Part shown: positions 1-8,461 of the stretch, piece after piece | Numbering within the stretch: the first letter of the stretch is position 1 | Layout: every line of letters starts with the position of its first letter | NCBI RefSeq assembly: GCF_004769575.1 | Contig: NZ_RQGA01000010.1 | Span: forward strand, 1-64,000 | DNA: 64,000 nucleotides | Direction: 5' to 3' | Source of the DNA: Leptospira perdikensis | GTDB lineage: Bacteria; Spirochaetota; Leptospiria; Leptospirales; Leptospiraceae | Position numbers and translations under genes: made by a program | Notes under the pieces: model-generated | Seen by the model: the letters and a program-made list of their open reading frames with translations, nothing else | Database searches by the model: none | Told to the model about the DNA's origin: nothing

Positions 1-34
1 TTGCTTTTGATGTATGCTTTCACTTTAGAAGTGA

Positions 35-610
35 CAATTAGGGTTTCCTTCCATTTGTTCTTCGATCAACCATGTCGTTTGCCACGGAATTCCGAAAAAG
101 GAAGATGTCCTCGCCAATGGAGACATTGTGAATCTAGACGTATCCCCCATTGTGGACGGATACATTGGAGATACTTCCAAAACCTTTATCGTTGGTGGTA
201 AATCCACTCCGGAAGCCGAAAAACTGGTAGCAGATACCGAAAAGGCAATGTGGGTCGGCATCGAACAAGTGAAACCAGGGAACCGAATTGACGATATCGG
301 AAATGCCATTGATGATTTTCTCACCCCTCTTGGGTATGGAATTGTTCGAGACTTAATGGGTCATGGTGTGGGACGAAATTTCCACGAAGAACCACAAGTC
401 CCTCACTTTCGTTCTCCGAGGAAACTGGCAAAAATTGAAGCAGGGATGATTTTTACGGTCGAACCCATGGTCAATTTAGGAACTTGGGAAGTAAACTTTG
501 ATAAATCTGACAAATGGACAGTCCGCACCAAAGATGGAAAACTCTCTGCCCAATTTGAACATACCATTCTTGTCACAGACAAAGGGTATGAAATTCTAAC
601 AAAAGTTTGA
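35..610 (+). CDS. map: Type I methionine aminopeptidase, 5' part disrupted or cut
   Basis: Removes the initiator methionine from nascent proteins; a cytosolic dinuclear metal peptidase. The readable frame begins around position 41 with GFPSICSSINHVVCHGIP, the block before the first metal-binding Asp. The metal ligands follow in order: Asp in NLDV, Asp in GDTSKTF, His in GHGVGRNFHEEP, Glu in TVEPM and Glu in QFEHT. About 190 residues are present, against about 250-265 for the family, so the N-terminal third is missing. In this frame there are stops at 8-10, 26-28 and 32-34 and no start before the GTG at 128, which lies inside the conserved core. Either a frameshift lies near 25-40 (frames 1 and 3 are open there) or the base calls at this edge are poor. 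The 3' end is intact. Confidence 0.85.
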   Translation, partial: QLGFPSICSSINHVVCHGIPKKEDVLANGDIVNLDVSPIVDGYIGDTSKTFIVGGKSTPEAEKLVADTEKAMWVGIEQVKPGNRIDDIGNAIDDFLTPLGYGIVRDLMGHGVGRNFHEEPQVPHFRSPRKLAKIEAGMIFTVEPMVNLGTWEVNFDKSDKWTVRTKDGKLSAQFEHTILVTDKGYEILTKV

Positions 611-667
611 ACAAAAGGTTCTTGCTTTCACATCCAATTTGTCGTCTAATTCAAGAAGAGGATTATT

Positions 668-799
668 ATGAAAACTGCCATCACTCTATTTAGTCTATTT
701 GTGATCACATCTGCAACTTTTGCCATCTGCCCAGGAAAAGAAAAACGTTCCTGCCCTGGAAATGACAAATTGGTTGAGTGCCCTCACGACGGAAAATAG
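668..799 (+). CDS. Small exported Cys-containing peptide (43 aa)
   Basis: A 43-residue protein of unknown function. Residues 1-19 (MKTAITLFSLFVITSATFA) look like a complete signal peptide with an AxA-type end, leaving a mature peptide of about 24 residues that holds three cysteines (C21, C29, C38) and is rich in Lys and Pro. An AGGA-type ribosome-binding site (AAGAGGATTATT) precedes the ATG. It ends 5 bases before the ATG of the response regulator at 805, so the two may be co-transcribed. The signal peptide and the ribosome site are the reasons to call it a gene; no family is recognised. Confidence 0.6.
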   Translation: MKTAITLFSLFVITSATFAICPGKEKRSCPGNDKLVECPHDGK

Positions 800-804
800 T
801 TCCC

Positions 805-1200
805 ATGAACAAAGCCATCCTCTTCGTCGATGACGAACAAATCATTCTGATGAGTTTGAAGTCACAGCTCAAAAAACATTTTGGGAATGAATACCGTTAT
901 GAAACGGCCCAAAATACAGAAGAGGCGTGGTCTATCATCGAAGAGTTGGCGGAAGAAGGAATCAACATCCTAATCATCATCTCGGATTGGCTTATGCCGA
1001 ACCAGAGGGGTGATGAATTCCTTCGAGATGTCCACAAAACTTATCCTGCAATTAAGAAAATAATTATTTCCGGTCATATAGATGAGTTATCACTCAATCA
1101 ATTGAAAGGCGAAGTAGACTTACATAGTTTTTTAAACAAACCTTGGTCGGAATCGGATTTAATCAAAAAAGTAGAAGACGCCATTACGAAGATTGCCTAG
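805..1200 (+). CDS. Single-domain response regulator
   Basis: A stand-alone receiver domain of 131 residues with no output domain. The acidic pocket is D9-D10 (LFVDDE), the phospho-acceptor D61 (IISDWLMP), the switch Ser S89 (IIISGH) and the conserved Lys K112 (NKPW). The SDWLMP and NKPW forms resemble receivers from RpfG/HD-GYP-type regulators. An in-frame start at 778 would overlap the preceding peptide gene, so the ATG at 805 is preferred. No histidine kinase is adjacent, so its partner is encoded elsewhere. It may act through protein contacts in the manner of CheY, which is inference. Confidence 0.85.
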   Translation: MNKAILFVDDEQIILMSLKSQLKKHFGNEYRYETAQNTEEAWSIIEELAEEGINILIIISDWLMPNQRGDEFLRDVHKTYPAIKKIIISGHIDELSLNQLKGEVDLHSFLNKPWSESDLIKKVEDAITKIA

Positions 1201-1221
1201 GTTTTCCTAGGAAACCTCCGC

Positions 1222-2025
1222 ATGTCTCAATCAATCATTCAAAACACTATCGAAGACTTAGAATCTTTACGTTCGAAGTCCCCTCTCGTTCATAATATAA
1301 CAAACTATGTAGTCATGAATAATACTGCCAATGCACTTCTTGCCATTGGTGCCTCTCCAATTATGGCCCATGCCATTGAAGAAGTCGAAGAAATGGTTAC
1401 GATTTGTTCGGCAACTGTCATCAATATTGGAACTCTATCTGAATCTTGGATTCAAAGTATGGAAAAAGCGGCAGCAAAAGCAGTCTCTCTTGGTAAACCT
1501 TTTATACTTGATCCTGTTGGCGCAGGAGCAAGTAACTTGCGTAATGTGACAATTCGTCGAATTTTAGGTGCAGGTAGCCCAAGTATTGTGCGTGGGAATG
1601 CTTCTGAAATCCTTTCAACTCTCAACTCTTCTGGAAAAACCAAAGGAGTCGATTCTACAGATTCTTCAGATTCAGCAGTTGATTCTGGAAAGTCTCTTTC
1701 CAAAGTCACTGGTGGAGTGGTTGTTATCTCCGGTGCTACTGATTATATTTTAAGTGGAGCAGAAAAAGCCCAAGTGCGAAATGGAGACATTCTTATGACA
1801 AAGGTCACAGGCCTTGGTTGTACTGCTTCTGCTATTTGTGGGGCCTTCGCTGCCATCCAACCGAACCAGTTTCGTGCAGCTACTTCCGCAATGGCTGTGA
1901 TGGGAATTGCTGGCGAAATGGCAAAAACCAAAACAAGTTCTCCTGGAAGTTTTCAAGTCGCATTTTTAGATGCACTATATGAAATCGGAGCAGATACCAT
2001 TAAACAAAAGTTAAATGGAGAATAA
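1222..2025 (+). CDS. thiM: Hydroxyethylthiazole kinase
   Basis: Phosphorylates 4-methyl-5-(2-hydroxyethyl)thiazole to feed thiamine phosphate synthesis, a salvage step. The 267 residues show the ThiM hallmarks: SPLVHNITNYVVMN near the N-terminus, ASPIMAH, the LDPVGAGAS block, the GNASEI motif (GNxxE) near residue 125 and the anion-hole region VTGLGCTASAICGA near residue 195. A short Ser/Asp-rich stretch near residues 140-155 is longer than I would expect. The gene overlaps thiE by 11 bases, which suggests translational coupling. I see no TPP riboswitch: only 21 bases separate it from the upstream gene, and they form a small near-palindrome (GGTTTTCCTAGGAAACC). Confidence 0.93.
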   Translation: MSQSIIQNTIEDLESLRSKSPLVHNITNYVVMNNTANALLAIGASPIMAHAIEEVEEMVTICSATVINIGTLSESWIQSMEKAAAKAVSLGKPFILDPVGAGASNLRNVTIRRILGAGSPSIVRGNASEILSTLNSSGKTKGVDSTDSSDSAVDSGKSLSKVTGGVVVISGATDYILSGAEKAQVRNGDILMTKVTGLGCTASAICGAFAAIQPNQFRAATSAMAVMGIAGEMAKTKTSSPGSFQVAFLDALYEIGADTIKQKLNGE

Positions 2026-2653
2026 AATTCATGGAGTTTATTTGGTAACAGATAGACCCCTCTGCCGAACGCATGGTTTGGCAGAGGTAGTGGAACTTTC
2101 TGCTCTTGGTGGAGTTTCTCTTGTACAACTTCGGGAAAAAGAAACTGACAGTCGCGAATTTTTAGAACTCGCAAAACATTTAAAAAAAATTCTAACACCA
2201 TTCGCCATTCCCCTTCTTATCAATGACCGTTTAGACATCTGTTTGGCGGCCGGTGCCGATGGTGTCCATCTGGGACAATCCGATTTACCTTGGCAGGAAG
2301 CTCGCCGGATCTTAGGAAACAATGCCATCATTGGGCTTTCCTTAGAAACCAAAGAAGATTACCATTCTCTAATAGAAACAAATCCAAAACCTCCTTTAGA
2401 TTATTTGGCGGTTTCCCCTGTGTTTGATACCAATACAAAAACAAATACCAAACCCGCCTGGGGACTCGAAGGACTCAAATGGTTACGAAGTAAAACCACA
2501 ATCCCCATCGTTGCCATAGGGGGAATTAATGAATCCAATGCCGAAACAGTTGTGAAAGCCGGAGCAGATTCGATTGCCGTAGTGAGTGCGATTTGTTCCG
2601 CCGAAGATCCAAAATTGGCAACGGAAATTTTATCAAAAAAATTTCATACCTAA
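2015..2653 (+). CDS. thiE: Thiamine-phosphate synthase
   Basis: Joins hydroxymethylpyrimidine pyrophosphate and thiazole phosphate to give thiamine monophosphate in the cytosol. The 212 residues contain the family order VYLVTDR, VQLREKE, LLINDRLDICLAAGADGVHLGQSDLP (in pieces across residues 70-95), IGLSLET, DYLAVSPVF and PIVAIGGI, including the phosphate-binding GGI loop near residue 170. The start codon lies inside the 3' end of thiM, so the pair forms a thiazole-salvage operon. Nothing odd is seen apart from a Thr/Lys-rich repeat (NTKTNTKPAWG) in the loop before the active-site Gly. Confidence 0.94.
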   Translation: MENKIHGVYLVTDRPLCRTHGLAEVVELSALGGVSLVQLREKETDSREFLELAKHLKKILTPFAIPLLINDRLDICLAAGADGVHLGQSDLPWQEARRILGNNAIIGLSLETKEDYHSLIETNPKPPLDYLAVSPVFDTNTKTNTKPAWGLEGLKWLRSKTTIPIVAIGGINESNAETVVKAGADSIAVVSAICSAEDPKLATEILSKKFHT

Positions 2654-2751
2654 ATAGAAATTAGAGAAACGATTATCAATTGTATATAACTAGATCTATA
2701 TAATTTTTCTTTTTAATCTAAGTCGAAATCTTTTATTAGTTTAGAACTCAT

Positions 2752-3735
2752 TCAATTTGCTTCTTTGATCTTCTTTTGTTTTAAATTTCGATTCCAAATT
2801 TCAAACCCAATTCTCTCAATGGGTGAATCCTTAAAATAAACATCAAACTCTTGTTTGGTCAATGATTCTTTTTCTAAAAAATTAGGGTCCGTCCAAAAGG
2901 ATCTCGGTAAAAATTCATTCTCTGAGGTTTCAACTTCGTTTCTTTTGGCAACATTGGCATTCCAAGGACAAACTTCTTGGCAGAGATCGCAACCATACAC
3001 CCAACCTTTCCGATCCCATTCTAAAAAAGAATCAGTGGCTTCGGTTTCTTTTCTGTCCTCAATGGTTAGGTAAGAGATACATTTTCTAGCATCAATTTGA
3101 TAAGCTTCGAGAGCGTTTGTGGGACATACATCCAAACATTTACGACAACTACCACAATGGTCTGTGATGATTTCTTCTGGATCTGGACCACCTAATTCTA
3201 AGTCGGTGAGAATGGTCGAAAGAAAAAAATAAGATCCAAGTTTTGGATGGATGAGGTTTGTATTTTTTCCCTGCCAAACAATCCCCGATTCCCGAGTTAA
3301 GATTTTTTCAGCTACGGGCAAACTATCCACAGATTGACGAAATTTAAAACCAGAGAACTTCTCCCGGAGGGTTTTTAAAATCCGATTTCCTTTTTCTTTT
3401 AAGATGAGATGGTAGTCAGAACCTAACGCATAACGGGAAACCTTAGATTCCATTTGGGAAAGTAACTCTTCACCCTGACTTGATCTATAAATAAACCCAA
3501 GGCAGATCACAGACTTCGGAACAAAACCTAAATTTTGAAAATCATTTCGAATTCCCACAGCATGGTCTTTGGCAAACCAAACCATTTCTCCAAATCGCTC
3601 TTCCTGAATCCATTCATCCAAATGTTTGCGGTCTGAATTTGGGATTTTTGCTTCTGTGAATCCAACCAAAGAAAATCCTTCTGCCTCACAAATGGTTTTA
3701 ATTTGGGAACGAATCTGATAGATTGGATTTGTCAT
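2752..3735 (-). CDS. queG: Epoxyqueuosine reductase
   Basis: Catalyses the last step of queuosine synthesis, reducing epoxyqueuosine in tRNA; cobalamin- and Fe-S-dependent. The 327 residues show the family N-terminal block (AEGFSLVGFTEA), the RYALGSDYH motif, the catalytic-region stretch SVDSLPVAEK, then two ferredoxin-type [4Fe-4S] motifs, CGSCRKCLDVCPTNA near residue 190 and CDLCQEVCPWN near residue 245. Its ATG overlaps, on the opposite strand, the ATG of the gene at 3734, so the two divergent genes share promoter sequence inside each other's coding regions unless one start is further in. Confidence 0.93.
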   Translation of the reverse strand: MTNPIYQIRSQIKTICEAEGFSLVGFTEAKIPNSDRKHLDEWIQEERFGEMVWFAKDHAVGIRNDFQNLGFVPKSVICLGFIYRSSQGEELLSQMESKVSRYALGSDYHLILKEKGNRILKTLREKFSGFKFRQSVDSLPVAEKILTRESGIVWQGKNTNLIHPKLGSYFFLSTILTDLELGGPDPEEIITDHCGSCRKCLDVCPTNALEAYQIDARKCISYLTIEDRKETEATDSFLEWDRKGWVYGCDLCQEVCPWNANVAKRNEVETSENEFLPRSFWTDPNFLEKESLTKQEFDVYFKDSPIERIGFEIWNRNLKQKKIKEAN

Positions 3736-4120
3736 GGGTGAAAATGGGAACGAAGTTTATCTTACAGAAATTCAAGGCCAGTTGCCAAGCCATTTGTATG
3801 TTCATCTCCCAAAACTAGTTTCTCTCTTTCCACAAATTGAGGCCCTTGTTACTCTTCCCAAGGGACTTCCGGAACTTTTAAGAAAGGGAATTTACTTTGC
3901 CTTACTCCAATCGGTGGTGAGACTTCTCGAAAGGAACACAGACCCACTTTTACCCGAAATCCTTCCTGAATATGGGGAGCTGATCCGTTCGGTTTCCGAA
4001 ACCTATTCCGCTCTAAGCCCAGAAGTTGAATCCAATTGGCTCGAAGAATGCATTCAATATGGAGATAAATCAGCCTACCATTGGGAATGGAAACATTTTG
4101 ATTCCAGAGAATTGTTTTAA
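3734..4120 (+). CDS. Conserved hypothetical protein (128 aa)
   Basis: A 128-residue acidic protein of unknown function, with no signal peptide and no membrane segment. It opens with GNEVYLTEIQGQLPSHLYVHLP and has a Leu-rich helical middle (residues 45-90). The end, with WLEECIQYGDKSAYHWEWK, is rich in aromatic residues. The reading frame is open over its full length and uses leptospiral codons. It is divergent from queG with overlapping start codons, and its 3' end stops 2 bases from the convergent thioesterase gene. I do not recognise a family. Confidence 0.6.
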   Translation: MGENGNEVYLTEIQGQLPSHLYVHLPKLVSLFPQIEALVTLPKGLPELLRKGIYFALLQSVVRLLERNTDPLLPEILPEYGELIRSVSETYSALSPEVESNWLEECIQYGDKSAYHWEWKHFDSRELF

Positions 4121-4121
4121 A

Positions 4122-4517
4122 TTACAATTGTTCCTTCTCGAGTGATTTTAGAAAGTCAGGTGGGATTGGTTTTTTGGTTTTGGCATGATAATCAAAATAC
4201 ACCTGAACTGTTTTAGCTGACACATAAACCGTGTTTGTTTTTTTGTCACGAATTTCATACGAAAATTCCCAAGAAGTAGTTCCAATAGCTGAGACCCAAG
4301 TTTCTACATAAATGGAAACACCGGGAAGGACAGAAGCCTTTAGATCCATTTCCACACGTGCGAGAACAAAAGGAATGTCATCTAACTCCGATACATTTAA
4401 ATAACGATTACAAAAATCCAACCTTGCCAACTCTAAATAAGTCGAATAACTGGAGTTATTGACCCTTCGCATTGGATCCATATCATTAAATCGAATTTGA
4501 ATTTCGGTACGTATCAT
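4122..4517 (-). CDS. Acyl-CoA thioesterase, hot-dog fold (4HBT family)
   Basis: A 131-residue hot-dog protein of the YbgC/FadM-like group, which hydrolyses acyl-CoA thioesters. The diagnostic N-terminal block is RFNDMDPMRRVNNSSYSTYLE: the Asp of NDMD matches the catalytic Asp, followed by the VNN and Y-x-x-YLE elements that line the CoA-binding helix. The later strand SWEFSYEIRDKKTNTVYVSAKTV also fits. The substrate cannot be told from sequence. Convergent with the preceding hypothetical gene and 42 bases from the OmpA-like gene transcribed in the same direction. Confidence 0.85.
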   Translation of the reverse strand: MIRTEIQIRFNDMDPMRRVNNSSYSTYLELARLDFCNRYLNVSELDDIPFVLARVEMDLKASVLPGVSIYVETWVSAIGTTSWEFSYEIRDKKTNTVYVSAKTVQVYFDYHAKTKKPIPPDFLKSLEKEQL

Positions 4518-4559
4518 AGTCTATGATCAATTGAAGCAATAGGAATGAATCTGTCATCT

Positions 4560-5036
4560 CTATGTTTCTATTTTATATTGGATCTGAACGGATCGTAACA
4601 ACCTTCGTAGTTCCGGATTTTTGCCATATATTGGTTCTAAAAAAGTTTGATTTATTTTATCTTTGGGAATTCCAAGAGATACCAAGTAGCTCTCGACATT
4701 GCGAACTCTATCTTTCACCAGTTTTCGATTTTTTGTCAAATGGCCAGAGGCATCTGCAGAACCAATCAAGGAAAGATATCCTATTTGGGAGATAGGATTG
4801 AGTTCCCACTCAGCTTGTAACAAATGGATAGATTCTTTTTCTAACTTCGAGGATCCGGCTTCGAAAAAGATGGAAAGTTCTCTAATAGGAGATTCCAGAA
4901 TAAGTGTATTTTTTTCAGGGTTGGAATTTCCTTCTTTGCGTACAAGTAGTACAATTCTTTGTTTTTCCAAAGGTTTGGCCCAAAGCCAAAAGAGGAAAAA
5001 TCCTGCCCCAACTAACATAAGGGAAATCCAAACCAT
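4560..5036 (-). CDS. OmpA-like protein with N-terminal membrane anchor
   Basis: A 158-residue protein with one N-terminal hydrophobic segment (residues 2-20, ending in LWAKPLEK) and a C-terminal OmpA/MotB-type domain (residues about 50-155). The domain is recognised by IFFEAGSSKLEKES, then LSLIGSADASGHLTKNRKL and the helix VRNVESYLVSLGIPKDKI. Such domains bind peptidoglycan from the periplasm. The usual NxxLSxxRA motif is changed to TKNRKLVKDRV, so the Arg that contacts diaminopimelate is kept but the context is altered. It probably shares an operon with the downstream thioesterase gene. Confidence 0.75.
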   Translation of the reverse strand: MVWISLMLVGAGFFLFWLWAKPLEKQRIVLLVRKEGNSNPEKNTLILESPIRELSIFFEAGSSKLEKESIHLLQAEWELNPISQIGYLSLIGSADASGHLTKNRKLVKDRVRNVESYLVSLGIPKDKINQTFLEPIYGKNPELRRLLRSVQIQYKIET

Positions 5037-5085
5037 ATTCCTTTAGACTCTTACCTCCGATTTGCGGAAATTTCTTTCAAACGAG

Positions 5086-5113
5086 TAGACAAAAATCAAA
5101 ATTTTAGTACAAT
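5086..5113 (+). promoter_or_regulatory. Sigma-70-like promoter reaching the start codon
   Basis: TAGACA (5086-5091), a 16-base spacer, then TACAAT (5108-5113). The predicted start of transcription falls within 1-3 bases of the ATG at 5122, and no ribosome-binding site lies between. If real, the mRNA would be leaderless. Called from match to consensus only. Confidence 0.4.
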
Positions 5114-5121
5114 ATCTAGTT

Positions 5122-7398
5122 ATGAAACCTATGCGAAAAATTTTGATCGTCTATTCACTGTCAATCGGTCTGGCCTTCGGCTGCAAACCGGCAGAACTTT
5201 CGAACACTTGTGATGCGAAAACAAAAGAATACTTCCAAGCGACGGTCGTTCGGTTTCTCACTGGGGACCGGTCACCCTCTTGTCTCCCTTCCTTTGATTT
5301 CCAAGAACTTTGGGGTGTTTATATGGCACCTTCGGGAACGACAAGTGTCAATGCCATCACAAGTTATAACGACCAAATCATCATTGGTGGAAATTTTCAA
5401 TATGTGGGACCGTCTACAGGGAGCGTAGTGTATTTAGAAACATCCAATGGAAAGGTTTTATCCAACCGCAATTGCCCTTATTTAAAAGTAGTGGGATCCA
5501 CCGGGATTGCTATCTCCGATGGAGGTGGTGGGTTTTATATTGGCGGTGAGTTCTATGCAGTCCAAGGCGTAGAAAGATCTAGTGTGGCCCATATCTTACC
5601 GGGCTGTGTATTGGATCGCAACTTCAATGTTCCCAAAAATAATTCTATCAGTATTTATACCTTATTACTTGCGGGAGATTCACTCTACGCGGGCGGATAT
5701 AATACTAGTGATAATAGTGGGTATTTGGTTCGTCACAATCGTTATACTGGTGCCTTGGACAATTCGTTCACGCCAAATCCAAATTTGTTAGTTTCCGATT
5801 TAGAAACCGATGGAGACTCTCTTTATGTTTGTGGAGATTTTACGAATATCGGTGGTTATACGAAGAATTCCTTAGCCAAGTTTTCTCTCTCCACTGGTCT
5901 CATCGTATCTTCTTTTACTACAACCATAACTGGATCCAGTTGCCTAGATTTGTATTACGGAACCGATTCCAATGGGAGTCCTAATATCTATGCCGTTGGC
6001 GATTTGACAACCCCAACATTTAGCAGAGCCATATCGTTTTATCCCGATGGAACATTAACCACTTGGAACCCCGCTCCTAATGCTAAGGTCAACTCCATCC
6101 AACAATATAACAATAGGCTCTATTTAGGTGGTGATTTTACTACCATCAATGGTGGAACTTCCGCTCCCAATTTAGTCTCTGTCAATAATAGTACGGGTAC
6201 GGCCATCACTACAAATTACGGTGTCAACGACGTTGTCGCAACCCTGCAAATCATTGAAAATACACTTTACTTAACCGGAAGTTTTACCCAGGTGAAATCT
6301 GTTCCGAGAAACTATGCGGCGGCACTTTCTTTACCCGATGAATCGGTTACTGCCTTTGATCCGGCTTATGATGGTAGTTTCAATAATCCTGGTTCGGGGA
6401 TTGTGTCGGCAGGAAACGGGGTTGTACTTTTCACTTCCAGTCGTTCGACAGTCAATGTCAAAGCTCGGAATCATTTTGCCGTTTTGGATGAAGTCACAGG
6501 AGCCCCGATCGAAGGAACACCTAACTTTGACTATTCGATCAAAGCCCTTCATCGAGTTGGAAACCGATTGTTTGCAGGAGGATCTTTTACCAATATCGCC
6601 GGTCAAGGACGGAACGCCTTTGCGATTTTGGATTTACCTAACTACCAAGTAAGCCCGATTAATACCGTGCTTACCGGCTCCCCCGAAATCCGGACAATCA
6701 CAAGCGATGAATCGCAAGTGTATGTAGGAGGGGCCAGCGTAGCTAATGTGAATGCACTAACAAGGAACGGAGCCTTTGCCTTAAATTTAGGGGATCTATC
6801 TGTGAGTGGATGGAATCCGAACCTCAACGGCAGTGGGGAAAGTTTCCTTGTTGTAGCTGATGTCGTTTTCCTAGGCGGATTGTATTCAGGAATTAACGGG
6901 GATGGTGTTACCACAAGTTACCAGGCCGTGGACAAAATCACTGGAACCAAACGCGGGATTCCTTCAACAACCAATTTCCCTAGTAGCGGAGTTTATACGC
7001 AAACCTTATCAGGTTCAAAAATCTTTCTCGGGGGACAATTTGCGACAATTGGTAGTATAGGAACCTTCAATAATTTCGCAATTTATAACCTTGCCACTCA
7101 ATCTTACGAACAGCCTAACCCAGTATATAGCGATAACATTATTTACCACATTGCTGCTTACCCTGACGGGAACGTACTGATTGGAGGATCCTTTACTGGA
7201 CTGAATGGTGCCACCGATAACTATTCTTTTGGAGTTTTTAATAGTAACACCAATGTATTATCCTCTTGGAATGGTGGGATCAATGACGTAGTCTATACAT
7301 CCATGTATAAAAATGGAAGATACTATTTGGGTGGAGCTTTTACAATCGCCCTCAGGAAGAGTAATGGTGGTTTAGTTCGAACTAATTTGAACGAATGA
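5122..7398 (+). CDS. Repeat lipoprotein with beta-propeller-like (delta-60 type) repeats
   Basis: A 758-residue predicted lipoprotein: the signal segment ends in GLAFGC, a good spirochete lipobox, with Cys at residue 21. The rest is built from about 13 repeats of roughly 50-60 residues, each centred on a strand such as IIIGGNF, LYVCGDF, LYLGGDF, LYLTGSF, LFAGGSF, IFLGGQF, VLIGGSF and YYLGGAF, usually followed by T-x-I-x-G. This pattern matches delta-60-type repeats, which are predicted to form beta-propellers. Strands of the type SVNNSTGTA and LDEVTGAP alternate with them. The function is unknown; a surface or periplasmic binding role is inferred from the lipid anchor. Confidence 0.85.
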   Translation: MKPMRKILIVYSLSIGLAFGCKPAELSNTCDAKTKEYFQATVVRFLTGDRSPSCLPSFDFQELWGVYMAPSGTTSVNAITSYNDQIIIGGNFQYVGPSTGSVVYLETSNGKVLSNRNCPYLKVVGSTGIAISDGGGGFYIGGEFYAVQGVERSSVAHILPGCVLDRNFNVPKNNSISIYTLLLAGDSLYAGGYNTSDNSGYLVRHNRYTGALDNSFTPNPNLLVSDLETDGDSLYVCGDFTNIGGYTKNSLAKFSLSTGLIVSSFTTTITGSSCLDLYYGTDSNGSPNIYAVGDLTTPTFSRAISFYPDGTLTTWNPAPNAKVNSIQQYNNRLYLGGDFTTINGGTSAPNLVSVNNSTGTAITTNYGVNDVVATLQIIENTLYLTGSFTQVKSVPRNYAAALSLPDESVTAFDPAYDGSFNNPGSGIVSAGNGVVLFTSSRSTVNVKARNHFAVLDEVTGAPIEGTPNFDYSIKALHRVGNRLFAGGSFTNIAGQGRNAFAILDLPNYQVSPINTVLTGSPEIRTITSDESQVYVGGASVANVNALTRNGAFALNLGDLSVSGWNPNLNGSGESFLVVADVVFLGGLYSGINGDGVTTSYQAVDKITGTKRGIPSTTNFPSSGVYTQTLSGSKIFLGGQFATIGSIGTFNNFAIYNLATQSYEQPNPVYSDNIIYHIAAYPDGNVLIGGSFTGLNGATDNYSFGVFNSNTNVLSSWNGGINDVVYTSMYKNGRYYLGGAFTIALRKSNGGLVRTNLNE

Positions 7399-7422
7399 TT
7401 ACCAACTAACAAACCTTACAGA

Positions 7423-7438
7423 GCATGATTCATCATGC
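7423..7438. terminator. Weak hairpin between convergent genes
   Basis: GCATGA-TTCA-TCATGC forms a 6-bp stem with a 4-base loop between the 3' ends of the repeat lipoprotein and the patatin gene. Neither strand has a clean U-run straight after it, so termination is only a possibility. Confidence 0.3.
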
Positions 7439-7465
7439 GAACTGACAGAAAAAAAGAATTTTTAC

Positions 7466-8461
7466 CTATTTTTGTTTTTTAGATTTCCGTTTTAGAATTT
7501 TTTGCATAGCCTCTTCGCCTTTTTTAGCACCAAGTAATACAGTTTTGTACAATTTGGTCCGAATCGTTGTCGTGAGTTTGACTGGAAGCGGTTTATCTGG
7601 TGCAACGGTGATAATCTTCACACCTTTGGGTGGTTTGACGGCGAGTTCTCTTGCTGTATTGAAATGGAAGTGATGGAGTTTACGCATCAACCTTCGGATG
7701 GTTCGTCTTGTTGGAAAAGCAAGTAAACTAGTAAGTCTTGTGAGTGGGCCTGAAATATGACGGATAGGAGAATTCATAATCACCACAATTTCTTTGTATC
7801 CAGCTTCGATGATGTCTTGGATGGGCAGTGGATTTAAAATCGCTGCATCGGAATATAAAGTTCCATTTAACCAATGTTTACCGCGAGTGGCAATTGGTAA
7901 CGAAGTAGCAGCTTTCAACAAATCAAACACATTGGAAGATGTGGCTTTGACATATTCAATAGAATGGGTATGTAAATTACTAACTGCGACGACAAAATGA
8001 GGGACATTTTTTCTATCCAGAGTTTCTGATTCTAACCTAACTTTTTTCCGAAAGATAAAATCGATTAGATACTCCTGATTTAAAAGCGTTTTGCCTTGAA
8101 AAGGATGTAAAAAGGAAATGAGTTTTCTTCCCGACAAATCCTTATACCAAACGGCCAGTGCCTTTTCACTTTTAATTGGTTCTTTTTTAGGCATTGATAC
8201 ATAATAAGCGGCAGCACAAGCACCTGACGAAACACCGACCACCAAATCAAAGTAATTCGGTCGTAAGAACTGATTCCATGCGTAGAGAACACCGCCAGAA
8301 AATGCCCCTTTCATTCCCCCTCCTTCCACAAGGAGTGCTCTTTTGGAACCTTTGGCTTTAGGAAGTTTGGGATGATTTGGAGATTCGTTCGATGGAAGAG
8401 ACTGCACAATAATGTCAGGGTCTTCTGCCTGGCTTCGGTTGCAAAAAACTATTCGTTCCAA
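7466..8461 (-). CDS. Patatin-like phospholipase
   Basis: A serine lipid acyl hydrolase of 331 residues. The oxyanion-hole loop GGGMKGAFSGG lies near residue 48, the nucleophile motif GVSSG near residue 77, and the catalytic Asp in YSDAAILNPLP near residue 205. The last motif is DAA where most patatins have DGG or DGA. The general layout resembles the bacterial YjjU/RssA group. The C-terminus is very basic (KRKSKKQK). The only start after the upstream stop is a TTG at 8461, with later starts cutting into the patatin core, so TTG is used here. No signal peptide is seen, so it is probably cytosolic or at the inner face of the membrane. Confidence 0.88.
   Translation of the reverse strand: MERIVFCNRSQAEDPDIIVQSLPSNESPNHPKLPKAKGSKRALLVEGGGMKGAFSGGVLYAWNQFLRPNYFDLVVGVSSGACAAAYYVSMPKKEPIKSEKALAVWYKDLSGRKLISFLHPFQGKTLLNQEYLIDFIFRKKVRLESETLDRKNVPHFVVAVSNLHTHSIEYVKATSSNVFDLLKAATSLPIATRGKHWLNGTLYSDAAILNPLPIQDIIEAGYKEIVVIMNSPIRHISGPLTRLTSLLAFPTRRTIRRLMRKLHHFHFNTARELAVKPPKGVKIITVAPDKPLPVKLTTTIRTKLYKTVLLGAKKGEEAMQKILKRKSKKQK

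Noticed and set aside
1201..1221. TPP riboswitch before thiM
   Set aside because: Only 21 bases lie between the genes, far too short for the riboswitch; a small near-palindrome is all that is seen.
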